NCBI GenBank assembly: GCA_003134785.1
Contig: PLCN01000016.1
Span: 1 to 55,439, forward strand
Reading direction: 5' to 3'
Length of the DNA: 55,439 bases
DNA from: Spartobacteria bacterium
Lineage (GTDB): Bacteria > Verrucomicrobiota > Verrucomicrobiia > Chthoniobacterales > UBA10450
Below are positions 36,338 through 44,983 of this stretch, piece after piece. Below the pieces are notes generated by a model. That model was not told where the DNA came from and did not search any database. It was given only the letters and a program-made list of their open reading frames with translations. The position numbers and the translations under genes are program-made. Each line of letters opens with the position of its first letter. Within the stretch, counting starts at the first letter, position 1.

Positions 36338-37501
36338 ATGGGAGCGGAAATTATCCACACGGAATTGCCGTCGCGCCACTTCGAACCGCGCATTTACGAC
36401 GTGGGGGCGTGGACTAGCCATCTGCATTTTGCCTACGATCTCGTGGCCGTGCTGAAACCGAGTGTGCTGGTAGAGCTGGGCGTCGATCGCGGGGAAAGCT
36501 ATTTTGCCTTTTGCCAATCGGCCGCGGAAAACAAGACGGGCACCCGATGTTTCGGCGTGGATTCGTGGCAGGGCGATCAACATGCGGGTGGATATGACGA
36601 AACGACGTTTGCACAGGTTTCCGCGCACAATCGAGCCAATTACGAGGCGTTCTCCACTCTGATCAGGTCGAACTTCGGTGCCGTGCTGGCGACGTTCGAG
36701 TCAGAAAGCATCGATGTTCTGCACCTTGACGGTTTGCATACCGAGGCGGCGGTCCGTCATGATATCGAAACTTGGCTGCCGAAAGTCCGACCGGGAGGAA
36801 TCGTCCTTCTCCACGACGTAGATGTGCGGATGCGCGACTTTGGCGCCTGGAAAATCTGGGCTGAGCTGCAGGCGCGAAACAGGTCCTGGACGTTTCACGA
36901 TGGTCCCGGGCTCGGTGTTTGGCAGAAGCCGTCTGCGCAGAAATTGCCTGGATTTCTCGAAGAACTCCTGGCGCCGCCTAACGAGTGGAACGATGCCCTC
37001 GCGAAATACTACGGCGAGCGCGCCGGCGAAATGCAGCACAAGATTGGCGAGCATTGGCGCGATGGCACGATTCGCGAAACACCTTTCGCGCAGCAAACCG
37101 TCATCCAGATTTTCTACACGAAGGATGGCGCCCATCGTGAAGAAGATTCGGTTTATGCCCGAGTCGGACACGAAGGATGGAAGGAGGTCGCGATCGATTT
37201 GCCCTGTGGCGCGGAAGCCTCTCCATTGCGAATCGATTTCGTCAGCGCTCTCACCACCATCGAGATCGAGTCGATTCGAGTGACGAAAGGTGGAAGGGAT
37301 TGTTTCTCCAGCGCAGACGAAAGCGGGTTCAGTACGATTCGACTCGGTGGAGATCTAGAGTGCCTGCCGCACTCGAGTGCCCTGAAACTAAAAATAACCG
37401 GAGTCGATCCTCAATTGTACCTGCCTGTGATCGATCTTCCTGCGGGGGAAGGGACGCTGGCGATCCAGATGCGCCTTCGGGTTTCCCCGAGCCAGCAGTA
37501 A
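36338..37501 (+). CDS. Class I methyltransferase (Methyltransf_24-like) with C-terminal beta-domain
   Basis: 387 residues. Core about 1-215: LVELGVDRGESYFAFCQSA (motif I), CFGVDSWQGDQHAGGYDE, IDVLHLDGLHTEAAVRHDIE and VRPGGIVLLHDVDVRMRDF, the pattern of CmcI/RhlE-like methyltransferases common in glycan clusters. Residues about 235-387 form a second domain (VIQIFYTKDGAHREEDSVYA, IEIESIRVTKG) of a kind seen as an accessory beta-sandwich in large glycosyltransferases. It is divergent from the five-module fusion, whose N-terminal module it resembles, 30 bp apart, so a shared promoter region is likely. Followed by a palindromic element and a terminator. Confidence 0.88.
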   Translation: MGAEIIHTELPSRHFEPRIYDVGAWTSHLHFAYDLVAVLKPSVLVELGVDRGESYFAFCQSAAENKTGTRCFGVDSWQGDQHAGGYDETTFAQVSAHNRANYEAFSTLIRSNFGAVLATFESESIDVLHLDGLHTEAAVRHDIETWLPKVRPGGIVLLHDVDVRMRDFGAWKIWAELQARNRSWTFHDGPGLGVWQKPSAQKLPGFLEELLAPPNEWNDALAKYYGERAGEMQHKIGEHWRDGTIRETPFAQQTVIQIFYTKDGAHREEDSVYARVGHEGWKEVAIDLPCGAEASPLRIDFVSALTTIEIESIRVTKGGRDCFSSADESGFSTIRLGGDLECLPHSSALKLKITGVDPQLYLPVIDLPAGEGTLAIQMRLRVSPSQQ

Positions 37502-37530
37502 GCGGCGCTTGCCTTTCCAGAGGAAAGGCC

Positions 37531-37557
37531 GGCGGTTTGTAAACCGCCGCTCCTTGG
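37531..37557. repeat. Palindromic repeat, family 1 (copy 1)
   Basis: The core ggcggtttgtaaaccgcc (37531-37548) is a near-perfect hairpin. The following gctccttgg extends a 27-bp block that recurs exactly at 47030-47056, and the core recurs in reverse complement at 53048-53065. All copies lie just after a gene's 3' end. Confidence 0.85.
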
Positions 37558-37565
37558 AAAAGAAA

Positions 37566-37596
37566 AACGCGGCGGATCGCTCGGACCCGCCGCGTT
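37566..37596 (-). terminator. Rho-independent terminator of the DUF4142 gene
   Basis: Stem aacgcggcgg (37566-37575) pairs with ccgccgcgtt (37587-37596) around an 11-nt loop. On the minus strand the stem is followed by TTTCTTTTCC, a T-rich tract. It lies 17 bp beyond the stop codon of the minus-strand DUF4142 gene. Confidence 0.85.
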
Positions 37597-37613
37597 CATT
37601 GAGAGATTTGGGC

Positions 37614-38194
37614 TTACTTCATTTTAGTCTGCGCGGCCTTCACCATCGCGAGGTGTTTCTTGATCATTTCTGAGGTCTTGGCCGCAAACGCTTTTACTTC
37701 CGCGTCGCTGCCGTTCTTGGCTTCGCCTTGGAAAGCGGTCAGGTCCTCTTCGTGGTCCTTCACCATCGCATCGACGTATTCCTTGTCGAAATTGGCGTCA
37801 TTCAGCTTTTTCATCTTCGGATTTTCTTTCGACAAATCGACGCCCTTTTTTTGGCGATCCCCATCAGCTCGTTGTTCGCTTTGGTGTGATCGGCGATCAT
37901 GCGCGCGCCGATCTTCTTCACGTCGGCACTTTTGCCTTGTTTCGTCGCCATCTGGCCCATCTCGACTTCCATCTTTCCGCCTTTCGCGGCCTCTTTCATG
38001 AAGGCCTTGTCCTTGTCGCCTAGCTTTGCTGCAGCCGGCGAAGTCTTCGATTTGGATTTGCTCGTATCTGCCTTTTTGGAAGCATCGGGTGCAAGTGTGG
38101 TAGTCGCGGCCAGTGCGGAAGGGGCGAGACAAAGCCCGCCGCAGGCGATGGCCACCACCGCGAAACGGGAGATTGATTTGATTTGGTTCGTCAT
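37614..38194 (-). pseudogene. DUF4142 family secreted protein, interrupted by a -1 shift at an A7 run
   Basis: From ATG 38194 the frame gives a signal peptide (FAVVAIACGGLCLAPSALAA), a Lys/Ser linker and the first half of a DUF4142 domain (GDKDKAFMKEAAKGGKMEVE, KIGARMIADHTKANNELMGI). At the run of seven A (plus strand t7, 37846-37852) the conserved sequence continues in the -1 frame: KGVDLSKENPKMKKLNDANF, YVDAMVKDHEEDLTAFQGEA, ending MVKAAQTKMK at 37614. One extra A, or a -1 slip, restores a single 193-residue protein. It may be a real mutation, a base-calling error in a homopolymer, or slippage. DUF4142 proteins are periplasmic ferritin-like helical bundles of unclear role. Confidence 0.85.
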
Positions 38195-38318
38195 AGTAAG
38201 GAATTTTTCTTGTAGGGTATTTGTTGTTCTTTGCCGGTGCTCCGGCACCTAGACTTCGCACCCTCGGCTCGTCTTGGACGTGACCTTTCGACGTGACCCA
38301 AGGAATTTTTGACCTAAC

Positions 38319-39734
38319 CTAACGATCCGGCGCTTGCCGTTCGTAGGAACTTTCCACTCGCGCGGCTACATCCCGACATCCGTAATCGGCCTCGTAGATT
38401 TGCTTCATGGCTGCGATCGACTTCTCTCCGTCGCCCATCAGTTCGTAGACCTTCCCAAGATTGTAGACAATTTCTTTCTTCATCGCGTCCATCGAGGTGA
38501 TTTCTTTCGCTGCTTCCTCCAACTGCTTCGCGGCCAGATCAAGCATGCCCAGCTCGCGATAACAGCGGCCGAGCAGGTTCATCGATCTCAAACGCGCGTT
38601 CGGGTTCTGGCGCGCGCGCTGCAACTCCGGCAGCGCCTCGCGAAATCGGCCGGCATTCAGGAGATGTTCGCCCAGTTCGAAGCGCAATTGCAGATCGGTG
38701 GGATTGCGCTCGGAACGCCGGCGCGCGTCGTCGATCAGAAGCTCCGCGCGTTTTTTCTTCGCGAGCAGGAGATCTTCGGACCTTTTCGCGTAGTCTTCAT
38801 CCTGCGGTCCGTGCGCTTTGAGAAATTCTTCGTGTCCGGCGATCTCGCGCTCCGACCGCTTTGTCTGCAAATCGGAAACTTTCCGGACAATCCCTGCATC
38901 GCTTCCACTCGTTAGGTCCGCGACGTATTGGAACCACGCGATTGCGTTCTCGATGTCTTCCTTTTGCTCGTACAACCCACCCAGGCTCCGCGCGAAGTCG
39001 ACATTCTGCGGCTCGACCTGATGACGCGCGTAGGTCTCCTCGATTTGCTGGTCCAGCGATTCACCGCTCAGGGCCATCCGGCTTTGCTGTTCGAGTGAAA
39101 CCGCCGCTTCCTTGTCCTTGATCAGGTCGCGATAGCTTTCCGCCTGTGTCCAGCCGCCCGTCTTCATAGAAGCGCGGGCGGAAGCATCCTTTCCGAGCCG
39201 CGCAGCCTCGGCGTCGATGGGATCGATCTCGGTGATCCGGTTGTAAATCTCGACCTCCTTGTCGCTGTCGCCCAAATCGTGATAGAGCCGCCCCAGTTCA
39301 TGGAGAATTTTTGTGTCGCGCGCTTTCTCTTCCAGCACCGTCTGGAGGGCGAAGACGCCGATCTCCGGCCAGCCTGCCGCCACCGCCGCCTGTTTCAAAA
39401 CCAGATTGGCCTGGCGATTGTAGGGCTCGTTCTCCAAAACTTTCTCGATCATTTCCACGGCGCGTTTCGGGTCCTTCTTCAATTCCCGTTGCGCCTTCAT
39501 GATGGAAATGGCGGAGGTCGACACGTTGAAGAACGCCCTCTTCTCCGCCTTCTGTTTGGTGACTTCCGCGCGCCGCAAGAGTTGGCGGCCCGTGAGAAAT
39601 TCCGGTTCCTGTTTCAGGATCCCCTGCAAGAGCGAAATCGCGTAACCGAAATTGCGCAGCTCGATCGCGGCCACGGCTTTGAGCCAATGACTGCGCAACT
39701 GTTCACTCAATTCCTTTTCGGTTTTAGCCGGCAT
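38319..39734 (-). CDS. Tetratricopeptide repeat protein
   Basis: 471 residues, almost all helical. TPR-like units are visible throughout: AIELRNFGYAISLLQGILKQ, AVEMIEKVLENEPYNRQANL, EVEIYNRITEIDPIDAEAAR, AIAWFQYVADLTSG, LGEHLLNAGRFREALPELQR, LLGRCYRELGMLDLAAKQLE. No signal peptide; charged middle section (SLEQQSRMALSGESLDQQIE) could be a coiled coil. TPR proteins act as scaffolds; no partner can be named. The start ATG 39734 lies 4 bp after the mutS stop codon, so it is co-transcribed with mutS, but functional linkage to mismatch repair is not implied. The stop codon falls in a TCGTTAGG octamer (38318-38325). Confidence 0.88.
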   Translation of the reverse strand: MPAKTEKELSEQLRSHWLKAVAAIELRNFGYAISLLQGILKQEPEFLTGRQLLRRAEVTKQKAEKRAFFNVSTSAISIMKAQRELKKDPKRAVEMIEKVLENEPYNRQANLVLKQAAVAAGWPEIGVFALQTVLEEKARDTKILHELGRLYHDLGDSDKEVEIYNRITEIDPIDAEAARLGKDASARASMKTGGWTQAESYRDLIKDKEAAVSLEQQSRMALSGESLDQQIEETYARHQVEPQNVDFARSLGGLYEQKEDIENAIAWFQYVADLTSGSDAGIVRKVSDLQTKRSEREIAGHEEFLKAHGPQDEDYAKRSEDLLLAKKKRAELLIDDARRRSERNPTDLQLRFELGEHLLNAGRFREALPELQRARQNPNARLRSMNLLGRCYRELGMLDLAAKQLEEAAKEITSMDAMKKEIVYNLGKVYELMGDGEKSIAAMKQIYEADYGCRDVAARVESSYERQAPDR

Positions 39735-39738
39735 GCGC

Positions 39739-42252
39739 TCAGAACAAATCCATCTGCGGCTTCTCCGGCGCGCTGACTACCTTCTTGCTTCGCCGGCCTT
39801 TTGCAGGTTTCTGCATTTCCACGGCGCCATTCGGCTTCTCGAGATGCGAGAGAATGTCTTTGGCGCGGTCCAGAATTTCCTTCGGTACTCCGGCCAACCG
39901 CGCCACGTGGATGCCGTAGCTCTTGTCCGCGCCGCCGGGAATAATCTTGCGCAGGAAAATGATCTGCTCGTTCCATTCGCGCACGGCGACGTTGAAATTC
40001 GCCACTCCTTTGCGCTCTTCCGCCAGTTTCGTCAGCTCATGATAATGGGTCGCGAAAAGCGTGCGCGCCTTGATCTTGTCGTGCAAAAATTCCGCGACGC
40101 TCCAGGCAATGGACAGTCCATCGAAAGTCGAAGTCCCGCGGCCGATCTCATCGAGAATCACCAGGCTGCGCCCGGTTGCGTTATTTACGATGTTCGCCGT
40201 TTCGTTCATCTCGACCATGAAGGTCGATTGTCCGCGCGATAGATCGTCGTTCGCGCCGACGCGCGTGAAAATGCGATCCACCAGCCCAATCTCCGCGCTC
40301 GAAGCCGGGACAAAACTTCCGATCTGCGCCATCAAAACGATTAGCGCCACCTGGCGAATGTAGGTCGACTTGCCCGCCATGTTCGGCCCCGTGATGATGG
40401 CCAGCCGCATCTGGTCGCCGTCCAGATCAGTGTCGTTAGGCACAAATTTTTCTTCCGCGAGATTTTGATCGAGGACGGGGTGTCTTCCATCGCGAATGAC
40501 CAGCCTCAGTGTCGTATCAAGAGCCGGGCGCGAGTATCCAAAGAGCCGGGCCGTCTCGGCAAGCGCGCAGATCACGTCGAGGATCCCCAGCGCATTCGCC
40601 GTTTGCTGAATCGGCGCCAGTTCCCGCAGCGTTTCCTCGCGCAAGGTTTGGAAAAACTGGTACTCGAGCTGACGCGCGCGCTCATCAGCGCCGAGAATCT
40701 TTGCCTCCATCTCCTTCAGCTCCGGCGTGATGAAGCGTTCTCCGCCAACCGTCGTTTGCTTGCGGACGTAACGCTCCGGCACATTCGCGAGATTCGATTT
40801 CGTGATCTCGATGAAATAACCGAACACGGAATTGAACCGCACCTTGAGCGATTTGATTCCGCTCTCGGCGATCTCGCGTTCCTGCAACTCGGTGATCCAA
40901 GTCTTGCCGTCGCGAGAAGCCTGTCGCAACTCATCCAGGTCGGTGTGGAAGCCATCGCGGAAAATCCCGCCTTCTTTCAGGACCATCGGCGGATCGTCCA
41001 CCAGCGCGTGATTCAATTTCTGCGCGAGCTCCGGCATTTCCTGGAGCTGATTCTGCAAAGCTTGCGCCAGCGATTCCGGCCGCCCCGTTTCCCCGACGCG
41101 GTTGGTCCCAAAGGCGAGCCGATCCAGCAGAGTTTGCAGCGCCCGCTTCAACTCGGGGATTTGTTGCAAAGACGTTTTCAAGGCGACGAGGTCTCGCGCG
41201 TTGCCGGAAGCCTGGCTCAGCCGTCCGGACGCGCGTTCCAAATCCCGGATCGATTTCAGCGAATGGCGCAGGGCGGCGATTAAGTCGGATTCGTGCAACA
41301 AATCCGCGATCATTTGCTGACGCCGTTCCAGTTCGCCGAGATCGCGCAAAGGCTGCAAGATCCAGGTCCGCAACTTTCTTCCGCCCATGGGAGTGACGGT
41401 CCGGTCGAGCGCGGCCAGCAGGCTCGTGTTCCGCGCCCCGCGCGATTCGACCAGCTCGAGATTCACCTGGGTCGCGGCATCGAGCAGGACGTAATCGTCA
41501 CGCGCGTCACAACGCAGCGAAGTGAGATGATCAACTTTCCGCCGCAGCTGTTGCTTCAGGTAATGAATGATCGCGCCTGCAGCGCCGATCGCGGCCGGCA
41601 TGTCGGTGCAGCCGAAGCCGTCGAGCGATTTGACTGCGAAGTGCTCGCACAAAGTGAAGCGCGCATGTTCCGCCAGGAAGGCGAAATCGTCGTAAACCAG
41701 CGCACCTTCGATTTCTCCGAACTGCGCGTTCTGCCGCTCGCTCACCAATAATTCCGCCGGAGAAATCCGCGCGAGATCGTCCATCAGCGTGCTCGTGTTG
41801 CTCGACTGCGTGACGCGAAATTCGCCGGTGCTCAGCTCCGCGTAAGCGAAGCCAAAAACGCCATCCTGAAAATAAACGGCGCCGAGATAATTCGGCCGGT
41901 TGGACTTGAGCAGATCCATCTCGCTCACGGTGCCGGCCGTGATGATCTGCGTGATCTCGCGCGTCACGATTTTCCCCGGCTGCGGTTCGCTCGTCTGATC
42001 GCAAATCGCGACGCGCCGTCCCGTCTTGATCAGCTTCGCGATGTAACCTGGCGCTGCGTGATACGGCATGCCGCACATCGGCACGCTGTTGCGGTGGGTC
42101 AGCGCAAGGTTGAGCAAGCCGGAAGCTTCCTTGGCGTCCTCAAAAAAAAGCTCATAGAAATCACCGAGCCGAAAGAGCAGCAGCGTATCCGCGGGCACGC
42201 TGGCGCGGAGCCGCTGGTACTGCTGCATCATCGGTGTGAGCGCATCCGCCAT
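39739..42252 (-). CDS. mutS: DNA mismatch repair protein MutS
   Basis: 837 residues, normal length. N-terminal mismatch-recognition domain with LFRLGDFYELFFEDAKEAS (Phe-x-Glu motif that stacks on the mispair), connector, core and clamp domains (MGGRKLRTWILQPLRDLGEL), and ATPase with Walker A ITGPNMAGKSTYIRQ, Walker B LVILDEIGRGTSTFDG and FATHYHELTKLAE. It ends with a clamp/tetramer tail KPQMDLF. The protein binds mispairs and recruits MutL. Start MADALTPMMQQYQRLR is conserved. Upstream lies a perfect 24-bp inverted repeat; downstream the TPR gene follows after 4 bp. Confidence 0.97.
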   Translation of the reverse strand: MADALTPMMQQYQRLRASVPADTLLLFRLGDFYELFFEDAKEASGLLNLALTHRNSVPMCGMPYHAAPGYIAKLIKTGRRVAICDQTSEPQPGKIVTREITQIITAGTVSEMDLLKSNRPNYLGAVYFQDGVFGFAYAELSTGEFRVTQSSNTSTLMDDLARISPAELLVSERQNAQFGEIEGALVYDDFAFLAEHARFTLCEHFAVKSLDGFGCTDMPAAIGAAGAIIHYLKQQLRRKVDHLTSLRCDARDDYVLLDAATQVNLELVESRGARNTSLLAALDRTVTPMGGRKLRTWILQPLRDLGELERRQQMIADLLHESDLIAALRHSLKSIRDLERASGRLSQASGNARDLVALKTSLQQIPELKRALQTLLDRLAFGTNRVGETGRPESLAQALQNQLQEMPELAQKLNHALVDDPPMVLKEGGIFRDGFHTDLDELRQASRDGKTWITELQEREIAESGIKSLKVRFNSVFGYFIEITKSNLANVPERYVRKQTTVGGERFITPELKEMEAKILGADERARQLEYQFFQTLREETLRELAPIQQTANALGILDVICALAETARLFGYSRPALDTTLRLVIRDGRHPVLDQNLAEEKFVPNDTDLDGDQMRLAIITGPNMAGKSTYIRQVALIVLMAQIGSFVPASSAEIGLVDRIFTRVGANDDLSRGQSTFMVEMNETANIVNNATGRSLVILDEIGRGTSTFDGLSIAWSVAEFLHDKIKARTLFATHYHELTKLAEERKGVANFNVAVREWNEQIIFLRKIIPGGADKSYGIHVARLAGVPKEILDRAKDILSHLEKPNGAVEMQKPAKGRRSKKVVSAPEKPQMDLF

Positions 42253-42309
42253 CGTTTGAAGATGAAATCACCGACACCCGATTGCGAGCTGGAAGTCGAA
42301 GAGACTTTC

Positions 42310-42384
42310 CTGTAGCGGCGGTCTATGACCGCCGAACGCGCGTCTGTTAGCAACCTGGTCGGCGGTCATAGACCGCCGCTACAG
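42310..42384. repeat. Perfect 24-bp inverted repeat (palindromic element, family 2)
   Basis: Arms 42310-42333 and 42361-42384 are exact reverse complements over 24 bp, with a 27-nt loop. The arms contain gcggcggtctatgaccgcc, itself partly self-complementary. It lies between the 3' end of the class IV aminotransferase gene and the start of mutS, both minus strand, and could terminate one transcript or be a REP-type mobile unit. Confidence 0.9.
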
Positions 42385-42392
42385 AAGAAAGC

Positions 42393-43295
42393 TCACGCGA
42401 CGACGACAGCGCCTTCCTTTGCGGTCCGCTCTGAGAAAAGTGCACTTAATCGGCGGGTCATCGGTCCGACTTCACCGTTTCCAATGACTCGGCCATCCAC
42501 TTTGATCACACCGGCCAATTCGCCCATCGTGCCGGTGCAGAACGTTTCGTCAGCGCGATAAACATCGTCGAGCTTCAAATCCGTTTCGGCGTGTGGAATC
42601 GCGTTTGACTCGCAAATCTCCAGAACGGTCGCGCGGGTGATTCCTTCAGGACAGGCAAGGACGTGACCCGTCGCGACCTCGCCATTGCGCACGAGAAAAA
42701 CGTGCGTGGCATTCGTCTCGGCGACGAAGCCGCGGGTATCGAACATGAGTGCATCATCCGCACCCGCTTTGTTTGCTTCGATCTTGGCCAGAATCGAGTT
42801 CAGCAAATTGGCGTGATGGATTCGCGGATCGAGGATTTCCGGTGGCGGGCGACGAATGTTGCTCGTGATCAAAGTCAGCCCGGTTCTGGCGTAGACCGGC
42901 GACTTGTGCTCGGCGAGGACGATCAACGTCGGACCAGATTGATTCAGGCGCGGGTCCATGCCGGAGGTAGTCTTGACGCCGCGGGTCAGCGTCAGGCGAA
43001 TATGAACGCCGTCGCGCATACCATTCGCGGTCAGCGTTCGCTTGATTTCGTCGACAATTTTTTCGTCGGGCGGAATCTCGGCAAAGGCGAGCGCCTCGGC
43101 GGAACGACGGAGCCGGGCGAGGTGTTCGTGCAGTTTGAAAATGCGGCCGTTATAAAGCCGCAATCCTTCCCAGACCGCGTCCCCGCCCTGGACTGCGGAA
43201 TCAAACGGGCTGACTCCGGCTATGTCCCGATGCACTAGTTGGCCGTTGATGTTCACCAACAGATTCCGGTTCTTCTCGTTGAATTGCTGGAGCAT
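42393..43295 (-). CDS. Class IV aminotransferase homologue, PLP lysine apparently replaced by His
   Basis: 300 residues of the IlvE/PabC/D-alanine aminotransferase fold: VSPFDSAVQGGDAVWEGLRLYNGRIF, HLARLRRSAEALAF, FVAETNATHVFLVRNGEV and GITRATVLEI are all in place. The segment that normally reads K-S-L-N-Y-L-N, with the Schiff-base lysine, reads HHANLLNSILAKIEA, so His160 stands where Lys is expected; I checked the codons (ATC CAT CAC GCC). The nearby Lys171 is the usual non-catalytic one. Standard transaminase activity is therefore doubtful. A P-loop sulfotransferase-like gene lies directly upstream on the same strand. Branched-chain or D-amino acid specificity cannot be assigned. Confidence 0.88.
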   Translation of the reverse strand: MLQQFNEKNRNLLVNINGQLVHRDIAGVSPFDSAVQGGDAVWEGLRLYNGRIFKLHEHLARLRRSAEALAFAEIPPDEKIVDEIKRTLTANGMRDGVHIRLTLTRGVKTTSGMDPRLNQSGPTLIVLAEHKSPVYARTGLTLITSNIRRPPPEILDPRIHHANLLNSILAKIEANKAGADDALMFDTRGFVAETNATHVFLVRNGEVATGHVLACPEGITRATVLEICESNAIPHAETDLKLDDVYRADETFCTGTMGELAGVIKVDGRVIGNGEVGPMTRRLSALFSERTAKEGAVVVA

Positions 43296-43314
43296 TTATT
43301 TCGGAAGATTTTTT

Positions 43315-43419
43315 ACCGCGGATTACGCGGATGGCACGGAGGGGGGAAAGAAAAACGAGAAGATCGTGGGCGGGAGAACGTCCAAATTCTTCATCCGTGC
43401 CATCCGCGTAATCCGCGGT
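43315..43419. repeat. Perfect 26-bp inverted repeat (palindromic element, family 3)
   Basis: Arms 43315-43340 and 43394-43419 are exact reverse complements over 26 bp, starting accgcggattacgcgg, with a 53-nt spacer. It occupies nearly all of the 133-bp gap between the sulfotransferase-like and aminotransferase genes. Sequence is unrelated to the other hairpins in the window. Confidence 0.9.
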
Positions 43420-43428
43420 TGAATTCTT

Positions 43429-44169
43429 TCAGTGCAAGCGGTGCCGGTAAAGACACTCATAAGCCTTTTGAGATTGTTCATAAACCGCGCGCAAGCGTTC
43501 CGGAACTTCCCGCGATTTTCGCGGCGGAGGGGGACGAAAAGAGGTCGAGGTCGCGACTTCGCCATACCAATGCTTCGCCCAAATTCCATCCGTTTCGCGC
43601 AAACCCGGCGGCCAGGAAAGCATCGCGTCGCTGAATTCGACGCCGACCGATTGGCATAACAATTCCAGGATTTTTCTCGGATCCTCGAGGACGTCGCGCG
43701 CATGAATGATGGCGGGGATCGCGCCGGTGTGTGCACGCACCCAATCGAAAATCTCCGCCTGCTGCACGAAACCGATATCTTCGATCGTCGGATCGTCGTT
43801 CTTCTTCATATAAGAGACGATGACCTCGCTGGGATCGCGGATCAGAAAACAATTCGTGACGTCGCCGAACCAGACGCGATCGATCTGGGGCAGCAAGTGG
43901 TGCGTCATCTGCTTCTGATAGAAGATGTGTTTTCCTTGGGGAACATCGCCGGTCAGTCGCTGGACGACACTTCGCCAGTCCGTTTCGCCGTCGGCAATTA
44001 CTTCAGCGGCCCCGGGGTGTTGGCGGCCGGTCGCTTGCAGATAATGCGCGTAGAACGGCTCGTCGCACACAAATGTGTCCGGACGATTTCCCCAAGATCG
44101 CATCATCGCGGTGGAGATGTTACGCGGTCCCGACCACATCGCGATACGGACAGGTTTATCCCTGGGCAT
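43429..44169 (-). CDS. Sulfotransferase-like P-loop protein
   Basis: 246 residues from ATG 44169 (MPRDKPVRIAMWSGPRNIST); a further ATG five codons upstream is possible. The phosphosulfate-binding-loop-like segment IAMWSGPRNISTAMM opens the protein, and NCFLIRDPSEVIVSYMKK matches the 3'-phosphate-binding Arg/Ser strand of PAPS sulfotransferases. The middle has HIFYQKQMTHHLLP and the C-terminus RAVYEQSQKAYECLYRHRLH. The fold call is good; whether it transfers sulfate is unknown. It is transcribed before the class IV aminotransferase homologue, separated by a palindromic element. I recall plant proteins in which a similar P-loop domain is fused ahead of a class IV aminotransferase domain, in the same order. 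Confidence 0.8.
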   Translation of the reverse strand: MPRDKPVRIAMWSGPRNISTAMMRSWGNRPDTFVCDEPFYAHYLQATGRQHPGAAEVIADGETDWRSVVQRLTGDVPQGKHIFYQKQMTHHLLPQIDRVWFGDVTNCFLIRDPSEVIVSYMKKNDDPTIEDIGFVQQAEIFDWVRAHTGAIPAIIHARDVLEDPRKILELLCQSVGVEFSDAMLSWPPGLRETDGIWAKHWYGEVATSTSFRPPPPRKSREVPERLRAVYEQSQKAYECLYRHRLH

Positions 44170-44339
44170 GGGCGAACCTTTCAACGCAAACGCGAGAATG
44201 ACGAGATGGAATTCGATTTATTGAGGACCAACTGCCCGTCCAGTTTCGAATCTCAGAGGAAGACTACTCCAGGCGGCTTTTCCCCGCAGGACTTAGTCAG
44301 AGCGATCGGGATCGCCGCCAGGGAATCGCGGAACCAAAA

Positions 44340-44909
44340 ATGAAACGATTCGTCATAGCTATTGGATTGGTCCTGTTCCTGGGACCTGACGCCTTTGCCC
44401 GCGAGCAATCATTGCTCGCACGGGTCACGGTTTATTGGGCGAGCGGAGGCGGCGGTTCCGATCGCTGGTCGCGGCGCCACATCTGCGCGACCGGCGCGCG
44501 ATTACAAACCGGACATTGCGCGGTCGATCCGCGCCGGATTCCCTATGGCAGCAAAGTGACGCTTCCCGATGTCACGCTGCTCGCGGTCGATACCGGGTCC
44601 GCGGTGGTCAGCCGCAAAGCCGCGCGGCGTTCGGGCCGAACGGCGCTCGAACGAAATGCGCTGGTCATCGATCGATTTTTTGAGACGAAGCAGCAGGCCC
44701 TGAGCTGGGCGAACCGGAATCCCTATTTCATGCTCGTGCGAGTTTCTCCGCCGGATTTCCGGCAGTCAGCGATTCTGCGGACGCGGAGTATCACTCAGGT
44801 GATTCCAACAGATCTCCGGCCGCAAGCGATTCCTTCCCCGCAACAACCCGTGCGAGTTCCTCGGCGAGATCTGAGCGATCGGCCAAAATCGTCGAGCTAC
44901 GCGCATTAG
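44340..44909 (+). CDS. Secreted 3D-domain protein (double-psi beta-barrel)
   Basis: 189 residues. Signal peptide about 1-20 (FVIAIGLVLFLGPDAFA). The 3D domain covers about 28-110: VTVYWASGGGG, HICATGARLQTGHCAVDPRR, IPYGSKVTLP, VDTGSAVVSRKAAR. The three conserved Asp of the 3D motif correspond to the Asp in CAVDP, VDTG and VIDRFF. This fold is found in MltA, RlpA-like and Rpf-associated cell-wall proteins, so a peptidoglycan-related role is likely. The C-terminal tail is Pro/Arg-rich and probably disordered. Plus strand, 75 bp before the S9 peptidase gene. Confidence 0.82.
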   Translation: MKRFVIAIGLVLFLGPDAFAREQSLLARVTVYWASGGGGSDRWSRRHICATGARLQTGHCAVDPRRIPYGSKVTLPDVTLLAVDTGSAVVSRKAARRSGRTALERNALVIDRFFETKQQALSWANRNPYFMLVRVSPPDFRQSAILRTRSITQVIPTDLRPQAIPSPQQPVRVPRRDLSDRPKSSSYAH

Positions 44910-44983
44910 CATTTTCGGTCGCGGAGATCGGTCGCTTTTTTGCTTCGATCCGGGTGCGGGATGTGAAAACATCCGCGTCGCTT

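Noticed and set aside
37614-38261. A single uninterrupted 215-residue protein in the frame 38261-37614
   Set aside because: Its N-terminal half is out of frame nonsense; the signal peptide and first half of DUF4142 lie in the other frame, with the switch at the A7 run.
42393-43295. Assigning the gene as ilvE (branched-chain aminotransferase)
   Set aside because: The residue at the Schiff-base lysine position is His, so a confident transaminase name would be misleading.
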